From NCBI GenBank assembly GCA_012719495.1, contig JAAYAG010000110.1, forward strand, positions 1 through 64,000: a stretch of DNA of 64,000 nt, written 5' to 3'. Made by a program: the position numbers and the translations under genes. Numbering within the stretch: position 1 is the first letter of the stretch; every line of letters starts with the position of its first letter. Below the pieces are notes generated by a model. It was not told where the DNA came from. It saw nothing but the letters and a program-made list of their open reading frames with translations, and made no database searches. Positions 25,523 to 35,167 of this stretch are shown here, piece after piece. Source of the stretch: Bacteroidales bacterium (GTDB lineage Bacteria; Bacteroidota; Bacteroidia; Bacteroidales; Prolixibacteraceae).

Positions 25523-26983
25523 TTAATATACAAGTGTTTGAATAGCATGGGGCAGAATGCTCAGTTTGATCTCCTGCAATTTGATTTTTAAACGGTAATT
25601 TACTTGCACTTCGCTGTTGTTCATTACTATGGTTGCAATTTTGCCGTCGGTATTTATAAACGAAGTTGATTTAAGATTACTACGGCTGCAACTTGTGCTA
25701 ACCCGTTTTGCCCCTGGCCTGATGAATTTTGAAAAATGGCCAATGTAATAATACGATGGGGTGAGAAAGATTTCCCCGGTCTGTGTGTCGGCATGAATTG
25801 GTGCATAGCAGAAATTTCCTTTATGGTTTGGTCCTCCGTTTTGGTCGAGAAGTATGTTCCAATCGGTCCAAGCCACAGTTCCGTTGTTAAAATCGTTAAT
25901 CATACTTTCGCCATATCGTTCGCCGTTGTTCCAGTTATTATAATCGCCTGTTACAAAACGTTCGGCACAACCTTCAGTGAAAATAAGGTTAACATTAGGA
26001 AATGATTTGTGAACGTTGCCAACATTTTCGAACATTGGCTTGCCCCCGGCCCAAGTCTCGTACCAGTGAAAGCCAACGCCCCAAACGTATTTTGCCGCTT
26101 CGGGGTCTGATAAAATGGTGTTGGCTCGCTCGTTAATCATATCGCGATTGTGGTCCCAAACAATTATTTTTTTGTCGGCAAGTCCTTCTTTTTGCATCAC
26201 AGGCCCTAGGTGATTTTTCAGAAAGTCACGTTCTTCTTCGGCTGTATATATGCATGATTCCCATGTTTGTACAGCCAGAGGTTCGTTTTGTACTGAAATA
26301 CCCCATATGGGCAAGCCTTCTGCCTCGTAGGCTTTTATGAATTTTGTGTAATATTTAGCCCATGAATCCGCATACTCGGGAAGCAGTTTGCCACCTTTCA
26401 GCATAGAATTGTTTGTTTTCATGAATGAGGGCGGACTCCACGGGCTAGCATACAGGGGTAGTTTTCCACCGGCTGCTTCTGTGGCTTTTTTGATCATCGG
26501 GATTTTAAATTGCTTATCGGGCGCAATATCGAATGTTTTCAACTCTTTGTCGCCTTCTTCAATATATGTATAGCTTTCACTTCCAAAATCGCAGCTGTTA
26601 ATATTGGTCCTGGCCAAGGTATAGCCGATTCCTTTTTCAAGATCATAATAAGCGCTAAGAAATTCTTGCTGTTTTGACTCTGGCAACTTGGCAAAAACTT
26701 CGGCTGAAGCATCAGTTATTGCACCTCCTATGCCCATAAAGGTTTGAAATGTATTTTCAGGGTTTACGAATACAAAAGTTTCTGTTTCAATAGTTTGATC
26801 TGCATTCTTAAATTCAGTAAGGCCAGCCAGTGAAAGCTTGTAATTGCTATTTTGAGCGGTTGTATAAACTGCTACCGATTTTCCTTCGGGAGAAAATGAT
26901 TTTTCTGGGGGAGATTCGGCTTTTTGTCCGCTACAGCCTGATAATAGAGCGACTGTGGTTAACGCGAATAGTACTGCTTTCAT
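25523..26983 (-). CDS. GH30 glycosidase lipoprotein (endo-beta-1,6-glucanase / glucosylceramidase family)
   Basis: A 486-aa secreted lipoprotein starting at MKAVLFALTTVALLSGC. The 31 upstream in-frame codons were rejected because the lipobox lies right after this Met. GH30 landmarks are the N-terminal FQTFMGIGGAITDASAEVF, the acid/base motif SVQNEPLAVQTWESC and the nucleophile region FTEGCAERF, followed by the C-terminal beta-sandwich. Subfamily members act on beta-1,6-glucan, glucosylceramide or beta-xylosides. Beta-1,6-glucan is a reasonable guess because GH30 subfamily 3 enzymes accompany SusC/SusD pairs in known Bacteroides loci; this is inference. It is the third gene of the locus, 141 bp after susD. 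Confidence 0.92.
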   Translation of the reverse strand: MKAVLFALTTVALLSGCSGQKAESPPEKSFSPEGKSVAVYTTAQNSNYKLSLAGLTEFKNADQTIETETFVFVNPENTFQTFMGIGGAITDASAEVFAKLPESKQQEFLSAYYDLEKGIGYTLARTNINSCDFGSESYTYIEEGDKELKTFDIAPDKQFKIPMIKKATEAAGGKLPLYASPWSPPSFMKTNNSMLKGGKLLPEYADSWAKYYTKFIKAYEAEGLPIWGISVQNEPLAVQTWESCIYTAEEERDFLKNHLGPVMQKEGLADKKIIVWDHNRDMINERANTILSDPEAAKYVWGVGFHWYETWAGGKPMFENVGNVHKSFPNVNLIFTEGCAERFVTGDYNNWNNGERYGESMINDFNNGTVAWTDWNILLDQNGGPNHKGNFCYAPIHADTQTGEIFLTPSYYYIGHFSKFIRPGAKRVSTSCSRSNLKSTSFINTDGKIATIVMNNSEVQVNYRLKIKLQEIKLSILPHAIQTLVY

Positions 26984-27124
26984 AAGTATAAACGGTTGTA
27001 ATTTACTGTATAATTGTGTTTTCGGCATCAGGCCGAAGTCTATTTTCAAGCAAAAGGAAGTTAAGTGGCCAGTCATTTTTTACTGGCCACGTTACCTATT
27101 TTAAGACTTCCTCTTCTGTTTTAT

Positions 27125-28741
27125 CTATTGATAAGCAGGAATAAATTGCTTTAGGGTGTTTGCATTCATGTTTCTGATTTCAGAAGCAGGAATTGGGAAC
27201 ATTCCATACGATTGAGCATCGAAATTGCGTGGTTCAAAATCGGCTTCGTTAGAAATACCTGCAGGCAGGTTCTGAAAGCTGCCGTTGATTTTTTGTTCAG
27301 CAACATTTAACCCGCGGCGCAGCAAGTCCCAGTACCGGTGTCCTTCGCCCGAAAGTTCAACTCGTCTTTCATGAAAAATGTCATCAAGGGTTATCGAGCC
27401 TTTAGCGGCCAGTTCTCCCATGGCACGGGTGCGAACCCTGTTGTAACATTGCAGTGCAAAACCAGCATCGTCGGTAAGGAACAATTCAGCGGCCATCAGC
27501 AGAACATCAGCATAACGAATATCGGGGTAATTCAACAACCAGTTTAACTGAGGTGATCCGCCACCTGTTGATTCATAGATCTTTTGAGGCATAAACTTGG
27601 CATTGAAATATCCAGTGTTCTGGAATCCGATAGTATATTTGCTTAGCAGGTCATCGTCGAAAAGCGAAACATCACGGCGAACGTCGCCTTCTTCAAACTC
27701 GTTGTACAAACTCCAGGTAGGAATACCAAAGCTCCATCCTTCAGACATTACAGATCCATCAGAAGCGAGATATGCCGAGCGAGGTCCATAGAATATAACA
27801 GAGAAGTTCCCGTTAACATTCCAGATATTGCCCCAGTCGCCTACTTTCGATTTCTCGGCATATTGCCATGTAAACACGCTTTCTTTGGTGTTATGGTCGT
27901 TCACCCAATCGAACACCTCGGCATAGGTTGGCATAAGGTCGTGTGCATTGCTGTTGATGAACGATTTCAATGCATTTTGCACGTAAGCTTTATCGATGGT
28001 TTTTCCGTCGGTCGATTTCCACTCATTGGTGATGCCAAATACTGGTTTGGCAAATCCTTGGTAATAAAGATATATGCGGGCCATTAAGCTTTGAGCTGCA
28101 TATTTTGTTGCTCTCCCGAGTTCATCTGATGAAACCGATGTTGGACATTTGGCTTCAGCTTCGAGCAAGTCGTCAGCAATTTGACTATACACTTCTTCAG
28201 GTGTCGATTGTGTCAGGTTTTTATAGGCATCAACACTTTCAAGGTTCTTGTTAATAATTGGTGCCCATCCGTAATGACGCACTAAATCCCAGTAGAAGTA
28301 TGCTCTAAGAAATTTGGCTTCACCAATCATACGATCTTTAAGACCATTGGTTTTCCATTGAATGCCTTCGGCACGTTCGATAAAAAGATTTGCACGGTAT
28401 ATACCTGAATAACACCTATTCCACAGGTTTTTAGGAGCATCGCTCTCAAGACTGATATTGAAACGCTCTTGTTCTTGCCAATACTCCATGTCGCTACCGC
28501 TGGCATCTCCTCCGGTATAGGCATCGTCTGATTTTATATCAGACATAATTGGAACAAAACTCCAGTTTTGAACCGATAGGGCATCATATACGGCAGTGAT
28601 GGCCAAAAATGCATCATTTTCGGTTATGTAGGCATTCGATTCTAACTTCGATACTTTAGGAGTAAGTTCGATAAAATCTGTGGTGCAGGCCTGAAAGATT
28701 GCGATCAGGCTCAATGCTATAATTAACTTTTTCATTTTCAT
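27125..28741 (-). CDS. RagB/SusD-family nutrient-binding lipoprotein
   Basis: A 538-aa surface lipoprotein with signal MKKLIIALSLIAIFQAC and Cys near 19. The SusD family arrangement is present: an N-terminal TPR-like segment (RNLWNRCYSGIYRANLFIERAEG style), the AKFLRAYFYWDLVRHYGWAPII motif, and a C-terminal region with DIRYADVLLMAAELF and EFRHERRVELSGEGHRYWDLLRRG-like sequence. It binds glycans at the cell surface and caps its SusC partner, whose gene ends 16 bp upstream. Confidence 0.96.
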   Translation of the reverse strand: MKMKKLIIALSLIAIFQACTTDFIELTPKVSKLESNAYITENDAFLAITAVYDALSVQNWSFVPIMSDIKSDDAYTGGDASGSDMEYWQEQERFNISLESDAPKNLWNRCYSGIYRANLFIERAEGIQWKTNGLKDRMIGEAKFLRAYFYWDLVRHYGWAPIINKNLESVDAYKNLTQSTPEEVYSQIADDLLEAEAKCPTSVSSDELGRATKYAAQSLMARIYLYYQGFAKPVFGITNEWKSTDGKTIDKAYVQNALKSFINSNAHDLMPTYAEVFDWVNDHNTKESVFTWQYAEKSKVGDWGNIWNVNGNFSVIFYGPRSAYLASDGSVMSEGWSFGIPTWSLYNEFEEGDVRRDVSLFDDDLLSKYTIGFQNTGYFNAKFMPQKIYESTGGGSPQLNWLLNYPDIRYADVLLMAAELFLTDDAGFALQCYNRVRTRAMGELAAKGSITLDDIFHERRVELSGEGHRYWDLLRRGLNVAEQKINGSFQNLPAGISNEADFEPRNFDAQSYGMFPIPASEIRNMNANTLKQFIPAYQ

Positions 28742-28757
28742 AATCTTTAAGTAAAAG

Positions 28758-31700
28758 TTAGAAAGTAATATTCATACCAAAAGTGATTGTTTTTGGTTGA
28801 GGGTATACCCCGCGGTCGACTCCGGCACCAAAAGTATTGTTGCTACCAATTTCAGGATCGAACCCTGGGTAATTTGTTAAGGTAATGAGGTTTTCTCCCA
28901 TCACGTAGAACCTTAGATTTTCGATTTTTGCTTTCTGTGTCAATGATTTCGGGAAAGTATAACCCACAGTAAGGCTCCTTAAACGGCCAAAACTTGAGTC
29001 GTAAACAAGCAAGTCGCTAGGTGTTTTCCAGTTGCCATTGAAATTCAAATCGTTTTTTGCTAAACGCGGGTATTTGTTCGAGGTCCCTTCACCTGTCCAT
29101 CTTCCGTCGTACATTTCTTTGGTGTAGTTGGTTGACCATTGGTCGTAGCGGCGCAGTACCATCCATGTTTCCTGTCCTAAAGCAACATACCAGAACATGT
29201 TAAAGTCGATGCCTTTCCAGTCGAGTGAAAGGTTTAAGCCTCCGGTAAATTCCGGCATGGCATTCCCAAGGTTCACCCGGTCAAGGTCGGTAAGCAAGCC
29301 ATCTTTGTTAGTGTCAACAAAACGAACGTCACCAGGTTTAGCATTTGGCTGAAGTTTGAAAGTGCGGCCCAAGCTATCAGTTGTGGTGTGGTTGGCAACA
29401 TCATCGGCTGTTTGAAAGAGACCATCGGTTTTGTAGCCCCAGAAGAATGCTGCGGGTTGCCCCACTTCGAAGCGAACGATATTTCCCTGACCAAAACCGC
29501 CAGAACCACCTACTATAACTTTTTCTGTGTTAGGAATGTCAATAACTTCATTCCGGTTGAATGCGCCAGTTACCTTTACATCAATATTAACATTTCCGGC
29601 TCTTGCTTTGTATCCCATTTCAAGTTCTAACCCTTTGTTGTTCACTGAACCGCCATTAATTGTTGGCGCTGAGTTTCCAACGAGCATAGGAACAGGAGCT
29701 GTTATTAGCCAGTCTTTTGTTGTTTTACTGTACAAATCAACAGTAGCAGTAAGTTTGTTATTGAAAAACCCGAAATCAAAAGCAACGTTAGCTTGTTCCG
29801 AAGTTTCCCATTTCAAACTTGGATTGGCAATTTTAGCGGGTTGCATACCATTTACCTGATCCTGGTTTAGACCAAAATAATAGATAAGATTTGAATTCAT
29901 TGTTGAAATGTATTGGAAATCACCAATGTTTTCGTTCCCGTTTTGTCCCCAACTTGCACGTATTTTCAAGAAATTAAAAGCATCGGTTTCTGGGAAAAAG
30001 CTTTCGCGCGAAATGACCCAACCTGCTGAAAGCGAAGGAAAGTATCCATATTTTTTAGCAGTCCCGAAGCGTGAAGAACCGTCGCGTCGCAACGTGGCAG
30101 TGAGCATATACTTGTTAGCATAGTCGTAATCTATTCTTCCGAAATACGATAAGATCGTATGCTCGTCGTAGGTTCCACCGGTTATGGCGCTAAGCGGGTC
30201 GGTGGCGTTGTCGAGATATGCATGTTCAAAATCGTCGAAAATGACATCGCTTTTCGATCCAGACAAGCTTTCGTGGTACGAGCGGAAAGCTGAGTGGCCG
30301 GCAAGCAATGTGAAATTATGATCTCCCAAAGATTTTACATAGGTCAGTGTGTTATCGATGTTCCAGCTTACGTAATGGTTATCAGTAGTGCTAACCCCGT
30401 TTACTGTGCTTTTATGGGTTGGGTCGAGGTCGTAAATAGGCGAGTAGCTTCTGTAATGTGTGTTGGCATACTCGTAGTTATACGAAGTTTTGAATTTCAG
30501 TCCTGAAAGTGGAGCAATGAGGTATCCAAAATCAAAGTCGGCCCAAACATTGGCTACAGCTTTGCGTGTTTTTGTTCCCGAGTTACGGTAGCTTAGCATG
30601 GCTATAGGGTTGGTTATTTCTTGCATTCCAAGCCCGAAATCTGTTGGTGTGGCCCATTTTCCATTGTCGAACATAACCGGAACAACAGGAGGAAGGTTCA
30701 AGGCTTGTGATAGTGCACTTCCGTCGTACATGTCGTTGGCTCCTACCGATTTGGTGTCGATCTGAACAAGGTTGATGTTTGAACCGAAAGTCATCATTCC
30801 AAATTGTCGGGTGGTATTGAGGCGATAAGTCAATCGTTCGAAACCAGATTTCCCTTTGGCAACAATCCCGTCTTGTTTGAAGTACGAAATTGATGAAGCA
30901 TAAGTAGAATTTTCTGAACCACCGGTCATAGTTATCACATGATTTTGTTTCATGGCATTGCGGTTAAGCATTTCCTCTTGCCAGTCGGTGTCCCAACGCA
31001 TAGTATCGCGACGAGCGTCGGTAAATGGAAGTTTATCGGGTTTCACGTTGCTGTTGGCGGCGGCTTCGTTCATGGCATCCATATATTCTGCGGCGTTCAG
31101 CACGTCAACAGTATGCCATGGGTTTTGATATCCATAATAGCCATCGTAACTTACATTGAATTTATCGCCTTTTTTACCTTTTTTAGTAGTAATAAGTACA
31201 ACCCCGTTTCCTCCACGGGCACCGTAAATTGCAGCAGAAGCTGCATCTTTCAGAACTTCAACTGATTCGATGTCGGTTGAGTTTAGATAATCAATACCAT
31301 ATCCGTTGGTAGGCAAACCATCAACAATATAAAGGGGTTCGTTGTCTCCATTTGTGCCAACCCCTCTAATACGAATAGAAACAAAGTCGCCAGGTTGCCC
31401 TGAGCTGTTTGTAATTACAACACCTGCAGTTTTTCCTTGCAGGGCTTGGTTCACCCTAAGCGCCCCTGTTTTTTGGAGGTCGCTGCCATCAACTTTGGCA
31501 ATAGATCCAGTAACAAGGCTCTTCTTTTGTGTTCCGTACCCCACAACAACCAACTCATCAATGTCGTGTGTTGTAGCTTTCATTGTAACATCGATTGTTG
31601 ATTTTCCAGTACGGGAAATTTCCTGAGAAGTCATACCTATAAAAGAAAAAACCAACGTGGCATTTTCAGGTACTTTGGCAAGCGTATAATTTCCGTCGAT

Positions 31701-31898
31701 GTTAGTTACCGTTCCGTTTGTGGTGCCTTTTACAACAACTGTTACGCCAATCAGTGCACTTCCTGTTTCGTCAACTACCTTGCCGCCAACCTGTGAGGTC
31801 TGAGCGAACAAGTTTACCGACAGAAAAAGTCCCATCAACAGGAAAAGAAGATTCTTGAGTTTGAATGCTTCTGTTTTTCCGTTTTCGCGAATTTTCAT
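28758..31898 (-). CDS. SusC/RagA-family TonB-linked outer-membrane transporter
   Basis: A 1046-aa TonB-dependent importer of oligosaccharides. After a signal peptide (LLFLLMGLFLSVNLFAQ) comes a carboxypeptidase-like regulatory domain (GGKVVDETGSALIGVTVVVKGTTNGT), then the TonB box region and plug (DIESVEVLKDAASAAIYGARGGNGVVLITTKKG, a SusC signature), and finally a 22-stranded barrel to the C-terminus. It pairs with SusD immediately downstream. No anti-sigma-type N-terminal extension is present, and no hybrid two-component sensor or ECF sigma/anti-sigma pair is in the window. A candidate promoter lies about 290 bp upstream, giving a long leader. Confidence 0.97.
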   Translation of the reverse strand: MKIRENGKTEAFKLKNLLFLLMGLFLSVNLFAQTSQVGGKVVDETGSALIGVTVVVKGTTNGTVTNIDGNYTLAKVPENATLVFSFIGMTSQEISRTGKSTIDVTMKATTHDIDELVVVGYGTQKKSLVTGSIAKVDGSDLQKTGALRVNQALQGKTAGVVITNSSGQPGDFVSIRIRGVGTNGDNEPLYIVDGLPTNGYGIDYLNSTDIESVEVLKDAASAAIYGARGGNGVVLITTKKGKKGDKFNVSYDGYYGYQNPWHTVDVLNAAEYMDAMNEAAANSNVKPDKLPFTDARRDTMRWDTDWQEEMLNRNAMKQNHVITMTGGSENSTYASSISYFKQDGIVAKGKSGFERLTYRLNTTRQFGMMTFGSNINLVQIDTKSVGANDMYDGSALSQALNLPPVVPVMFDNGKWATPTDFGLGMQEITNPIAMLSYRNSGTKTRKAVANVWADFDFGYLIAPLSGLKFKTSYNYEYANTHYRSYSPIYDLDPTHKSTVNGVSTTDNHYVSWNIDNTLTYVKSLGDHNFTLLAGHSAFRSYHESLSGSKSDVIFDDFEHAYLDNATDPLSAITGGTYDEHTILSYFGRIDYDYANKYMLTATLRRDGSSRFGTAKKYGYFPSLSAGWVISRESFFPETDAFNFLKIRASWGQNGNENIGDFQYISTMNSNLIYYFGLNQDQVNGMQPAKIANPSLKWETSEQANVAFDFGFFNNKLTATVDLYSKTTKDWLITAPVPMLVGNSAPTINGGSVNNKGLELEMGYKARAGNVNIDVKVTGAFNRNEVIDIPNTEKVIVGGSGGFGQGNIVRFEVGQPAAFFWGYKTDGLFQTADDVANHTTTDSLGRTFKLQPNAKPGDVRFVDTNKDGLLTDLDRVNLGNAMPEFTGGLNLSLDWKGIDFNMFWYVALGQETWMVLRRYDQWSTNYTKEMYDGRWTGEGTSNKYPRLAKNDLNFNGNWKTPSDLLVYDSSFGRLRSLTVGYTFPKSLTQKAKIENLRFYVMGENLITLTNYPGFDPEIGSNNTFGAGVDRGVYPQPKTITFGMNITF

Positions 31899-32193
31899 AG
31901 AATCTAGATATTAGTTAATTATTATATTAAAAGGTTTGTGAACTCTTTATTTGTCAAAATTATGTGCTGCTTTTCTTTTGTTTTTCTGGTGGTGTTAAAA
32001 ATGTAGATGTTTTTTCACTCAATTTCTTGTATGTGTAATTAAATCAGTTAGATGTAAATTATCAGCAATCAAAAAAAAGTAGATGCAATACAGTCTCAAC
32101 TTTGTCCCAATAGTCAGAAAATCCAGCAGTTTCTGTAAAAAAAGAACGTTTTGGTTTTTTTATGCAAAATTCCTTTTTTGCATTTTATAACAA

Positions 32194-32224
32194 CAAATCT
32201 AAGCCTTTCATTTTTCAATCTCAA
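32194..32224 (-). promoter_or_regulatory. Candidate promoter of susC
   Basis: On the minus strand TTG (32224-32222) and TAGATTTG (32201-32194) are 20 bp apart, matching the Bacteroidetes consensus. It implies a long 5' leader before the susC ATG at 31898. A second TAnnTTTG match (TAATTTTG, 31962-31955) lies closer to susC but lacks a TTG partner. Confidence 0.4.
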
Positions 32225-32575
32225 TTAAAATATTGAAACCATATTGTTGTAGTGGTGTTTTTTTATTTTAACCAATCGAAATGTAAACATTTTTTGCATT
32301 GTAAAATTCAGTTATACAGAATATAAAGAATTTTTTGATTTTGTTTATATTTATGATAAAAATAGTGATTGATGTATTTTTGAGAATATGCATATAGTTT
32401 TTTGTAGAACTTATTTCTGTTTCATTTTTCATCAAAAACAAGGGTGTTGGCGAATTGACAATTCTTTTCTATTTCTTGTTCTTCAGCAAAGGAAATCATT
32501 TTGAACTTTTCTGACTTCTGGTGGCCTCACAGATTAACTTTCTTTTGCTTCAGCTATTTTGTTTTAAAAGAATAT

Positions 32576-32604
32576 TTGCCTTCAATGGGTTTTTTTTACT
32601 TTTG
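32576..32604 (+). promoter_or_regulatory. Promoter of pheT
   Basis: TTG (32576-32578) and TACTTTTG (32597-32604) are 18 bp apart, 30 bp before the pheT ATG. This matches the Bacteroidetes sigma-ABfr pattern TTG-N18..20-TAnnTTTG. Confidence 0.65.
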
Positions 32605-32633
32605 TCACTCATTTTTAATAAATACTTATCGCA

Positions 32634-35093
32634 ATGAATATCGCATATTCTTGGTTAAAAGATTATATCGATACTGATCTTTCACCTGAAAAATTAGGTG
32701 AAATATTAACACAGCTTGGGTTAGAAGTAGGAAGTATCGAAGAGGTTGAAACGGTAAAAGGAGGCCTAAAAGGGCTTGTAATAGGAGAAGTGCTCACCTG
32801 TGCTCCGCATCCCGATTCAGACCACCTTAGTAAAACCACAGTTAACGTTGGTGGTGGCCAAGTGCTTCCCATTATATGTGGAGCGCCCAATGTGGCTTCA
32901 GGTCAGAAAGTTGTGGTAGCTACCGTTGGTACAGTACTCTACGATGGCGATAAAGATTTTACCATAAAGAAATCAAAAATTCGCGGCGAAGCATCTGAAG
33001 GGATGATTTGTGCCGAAGATGAAATCGGCCTTGGAACAAGTCACGAAGGGATTATTGTTCTCGATCCGAGTGCAGTTCCCGGTACCCCTGCTGCCGATTA
33101 TTTCAATATTAAAAGTGATTACGTTATTGAGGTTGACCTTACTCCAAACCGAATCGATGCCGGGTCTCATATTGGTGTGGCTCGCGATTTGGCAGCATTT
33201 CTGAAACAATCAAATCCGTTGATGACTTACTCACGGAAATCTGTTGATTCATTTCATATCGATAATAAAAATCTTGAAATTCCGGTTGAGATTGCATCTC
33301 CCGAAGCATGTCACCGATATGCAGGAGTCACTATTCAAGGGGTTGAAATTAAAGAATCCCCCGATTGGCTTAAAAACCGTCTTAGGCTTATCGGTCTGAA
33401 TCCTATTAATAATGTAGTTGACGTAACTAATTATGTGTTAATGGAAACAGGTCAGCCACTTCACGCTTTCGATGCCGCTGAGATTGAAGGGGGAAAAGTA
33501 ATTGTAAGCACTTTACCTTCGGGGACAAAATTTGTTACCCTTGATGGTGTTGAACGTACCTTGCATGCCGATGACCTTATGATTTGTAATGGGAAACGTG
33601 TTCCAATGTGTATTGGAGGGGTTTTCGGAGGCGAAAAATCAGGGGTGAAAAATTCTACAAATTCAATTTTTCTTGAAAGCGCTTGGTTCAACCCTGTTTA
33701 TATTAGAAAAACAGCCCGGAGGCATGGGTTGAATACCGATGCTTCGTTTCGTTTTGAGCGCGGTACCGATCCTAATGGTGTTATATACGCCCTTAAACGC
33801 GCTGCATTACTTATAAAAGAAGTAGCCGGAGGAACCATTTCTTCCGAGATTGTCGACATTTATCCCAGCCCTGCCAGCCATTTTGAAGTAACACTTACAT
33901 TTGCTAATGTTTCCCGACTAATTGGTCTCGATATTTCAGTTGAAACAATAAAGAATATCCTTTTAGCCCTTGAAATCGAAATAGTTGCCGAGACTACAGA
34001 AAGCCTCACCTTAAAAGTGCCTCCATACAGGGTTGATGTTCAGCGAGAAGCCGATGTAATTGAAGAAATTCTAAGAATTTATGGGTACAATAATGTTGCT
34101 CCCGGAGTGAAGGTTAACTCAACGTTGCAATATTCGCCCTCGCCCGATAAAGAAAAAATTAAAAACCTTGTTTCGGATATGCTGGTTTCTGCAGGATTCT
34201 TCGAACTTTGGTCAAATTCTCTCACAAAAGCATCGTATTACGATAGCTTGCAGACCTTCGCCCCTGAGGCAACTGTGAAGATATACAATCCGTTGAGCCA
34301 GGATTTGAATGGCATGCGTCAGTCGTTGCTATTTGGTGGTCTCGAGGCAATTGTTAGAAATACCAATTTCCAGCATCCCGACCTTAAGTTATTCGAATTT
34401 GGTAATACCTATTTTTACAAAGGTGGTGAAAACCTTAAATCGCCTGCCGATAAGTATTACGAGGAAATGCACCTTGCCTTGTTTGTTACTGGGCAAAAAC
34501 AACCCGAGAACTGGGTTACACGTGCCGAAAAATCCTCGTTCTTTTTACTTAAGAGCCACGTGCTGAATATTCTTAAAAGGCTGGGAGTGAATGTCGAAAA
34601 ACTTAAAACTGAAGCTATCTCAAACGATATAATCGAAGACGGGATTGCATATCGTCGTGGCGATGGGAAAACCTTTGTTGAAATGGGCTTCGTTAATTCA
34701 AAACTGCTTCGTGCTTCCGGTATCGACAATGAAGTATATTATGCCGATTTTAATTGGGATATTGTTGTTCAACAGGTAACTAACACCAAAACTGCAGTTT
34801 CCGAGCTTCCTAAATTTCCTTCGGTACGTCGCGACTTGGCCTTGCTTGTCGATGAGAATGTAACCTTTGCACAATTGAAAGATGTGGCTAAACGAACAGA
34901 AAAATCCCTCTTGCGCGAAGTCGATATTTTCGATGTATATAAAGGTGATAAGATTCCGGCTGGTAAAAAATCGTATGCATTGAGCTTTGTTCTTCGCGAC
35001 GATGAAAAAACCCTGAATGAACAAACCATAGAGCGTACCATGAACCGCCTTATTGCCATGTTCGAAAAAGAATTAGGGGCAAAATTGCGATAA
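32634..35093 (+). CDS. pheT: Phenylalanine--tRNA ligase beta subunit
   Basis: The 819-aa beta subunit of phenylalanyl-tRNA synthetase, which forms an alpha2-beta2 cytoplasmic enzyme. Family features are the N-terminal segment IAYSWLKDYIDTDLSPEKLGEILTQLGLEV, an EMAP-like tRNA-binding domain (40-160), the B3/B4 editing region with NPINNVVDVTNYVLMETGQPLHAFD, the B5 domain, and the C-terminal ferredoxin-like anticodon-binding domain (FPSVRRDLALLVDENV). The alpha subunit gene pheS is not adjacent, as is common in this phylum. Confidence 0.97.
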   Translation: MNIAYSWLKDYIDTDLSPEKLGEILTQLGLEVGSIEEVETVKGGLKGLVIGEVLTCAPHPDSDHLSKTTVNVGGGQVLPIICGAPNVASGQKVVVATVGTVLYDGDKDFTIKKSKIRGEASEGMICAEDEIGLGTSHEGIIVLDPSAVPGTPAADYFNIKSDYVIEVDLTPNRIDAGSHIGVARDLAAFLKQSNPLMTYSRKSVDSFHIDNKNLEIPVEIASPEACHRYAGVTIQGVEIKESPDWLKNRLRLIGLNPINNVVDVTNYVLMETGQPLHAFDAAEIEGGKVIVSTLPSGTKFVTLDGVERTLHADDLMICNGKRVPMCIGGVFGGEKSGVKNSTNSIFLESAWFNPVYIRKTARRHGLNTDASFRFERGTDPNGVIYALKRAALLIKEVAGGTISSEIVDIYPSPASHFEVTLTFANVSRLIGLDISVETIKNILLALEIEIVAETTESLTLKVPPYRVDVQREADVIEEILRIYGYNNVAPGVKVNSTLQYSPSPDKEKIKNLVSDMLVSAGFFELWSNSLTKASYYDSLQTFAPEATVKIYNPLSQDLNGMRQSLLFGGLEAIVRNTNFQHPDLKLFEFGNTYFYKGGENLKSPADKYYEEMHLALFVTGQKQPENWVTRAEKSSFFLLKSHVLNILKRLGVNVEKLKTEAISNDIIEDGIAYRRGDGKTFVEMGFVNSKLLRASGIDNEVYYADFNWDIVVQQVTNTKTAVSELPKFPSVRRDLALLVDENVTFAQLKDVAKRTEKSLLREVDIFDVYKGDKIPAGKKSYALSFVLRDDEKTLNEQTIERTMNRLIAMFEKELGAKLR

Positions 35094-35167
35094 CTTTATT
35101 TGGAGTTTGCTTGTTTCTTCTGAGTAAAAATGAAAAGAATTTGTCAAAAAAATTGGAGAACAATTAG

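Larger units (their letters stand above)
31899..32633. other. 735-bp divergent region between susC and pheT
   Basis: Very AT-rich with no recognisable gene on either strand. It contains the predicted pheT promoter (32576-32604, plus strand) and a candidate susC promoter (32224-32194, minus strand). Between that promoter and the susC ATG lies a leader of about 290 bases. No ribosome-switch-like conserved core was recognised in it by eye. Confidence 0.5.

Noticed and set aside
31899-32187. Riboswitch in the susC leader
   Set aside because: The leader is long, but no conserved aptamer core or terminator/antiterminator pair was recognised.
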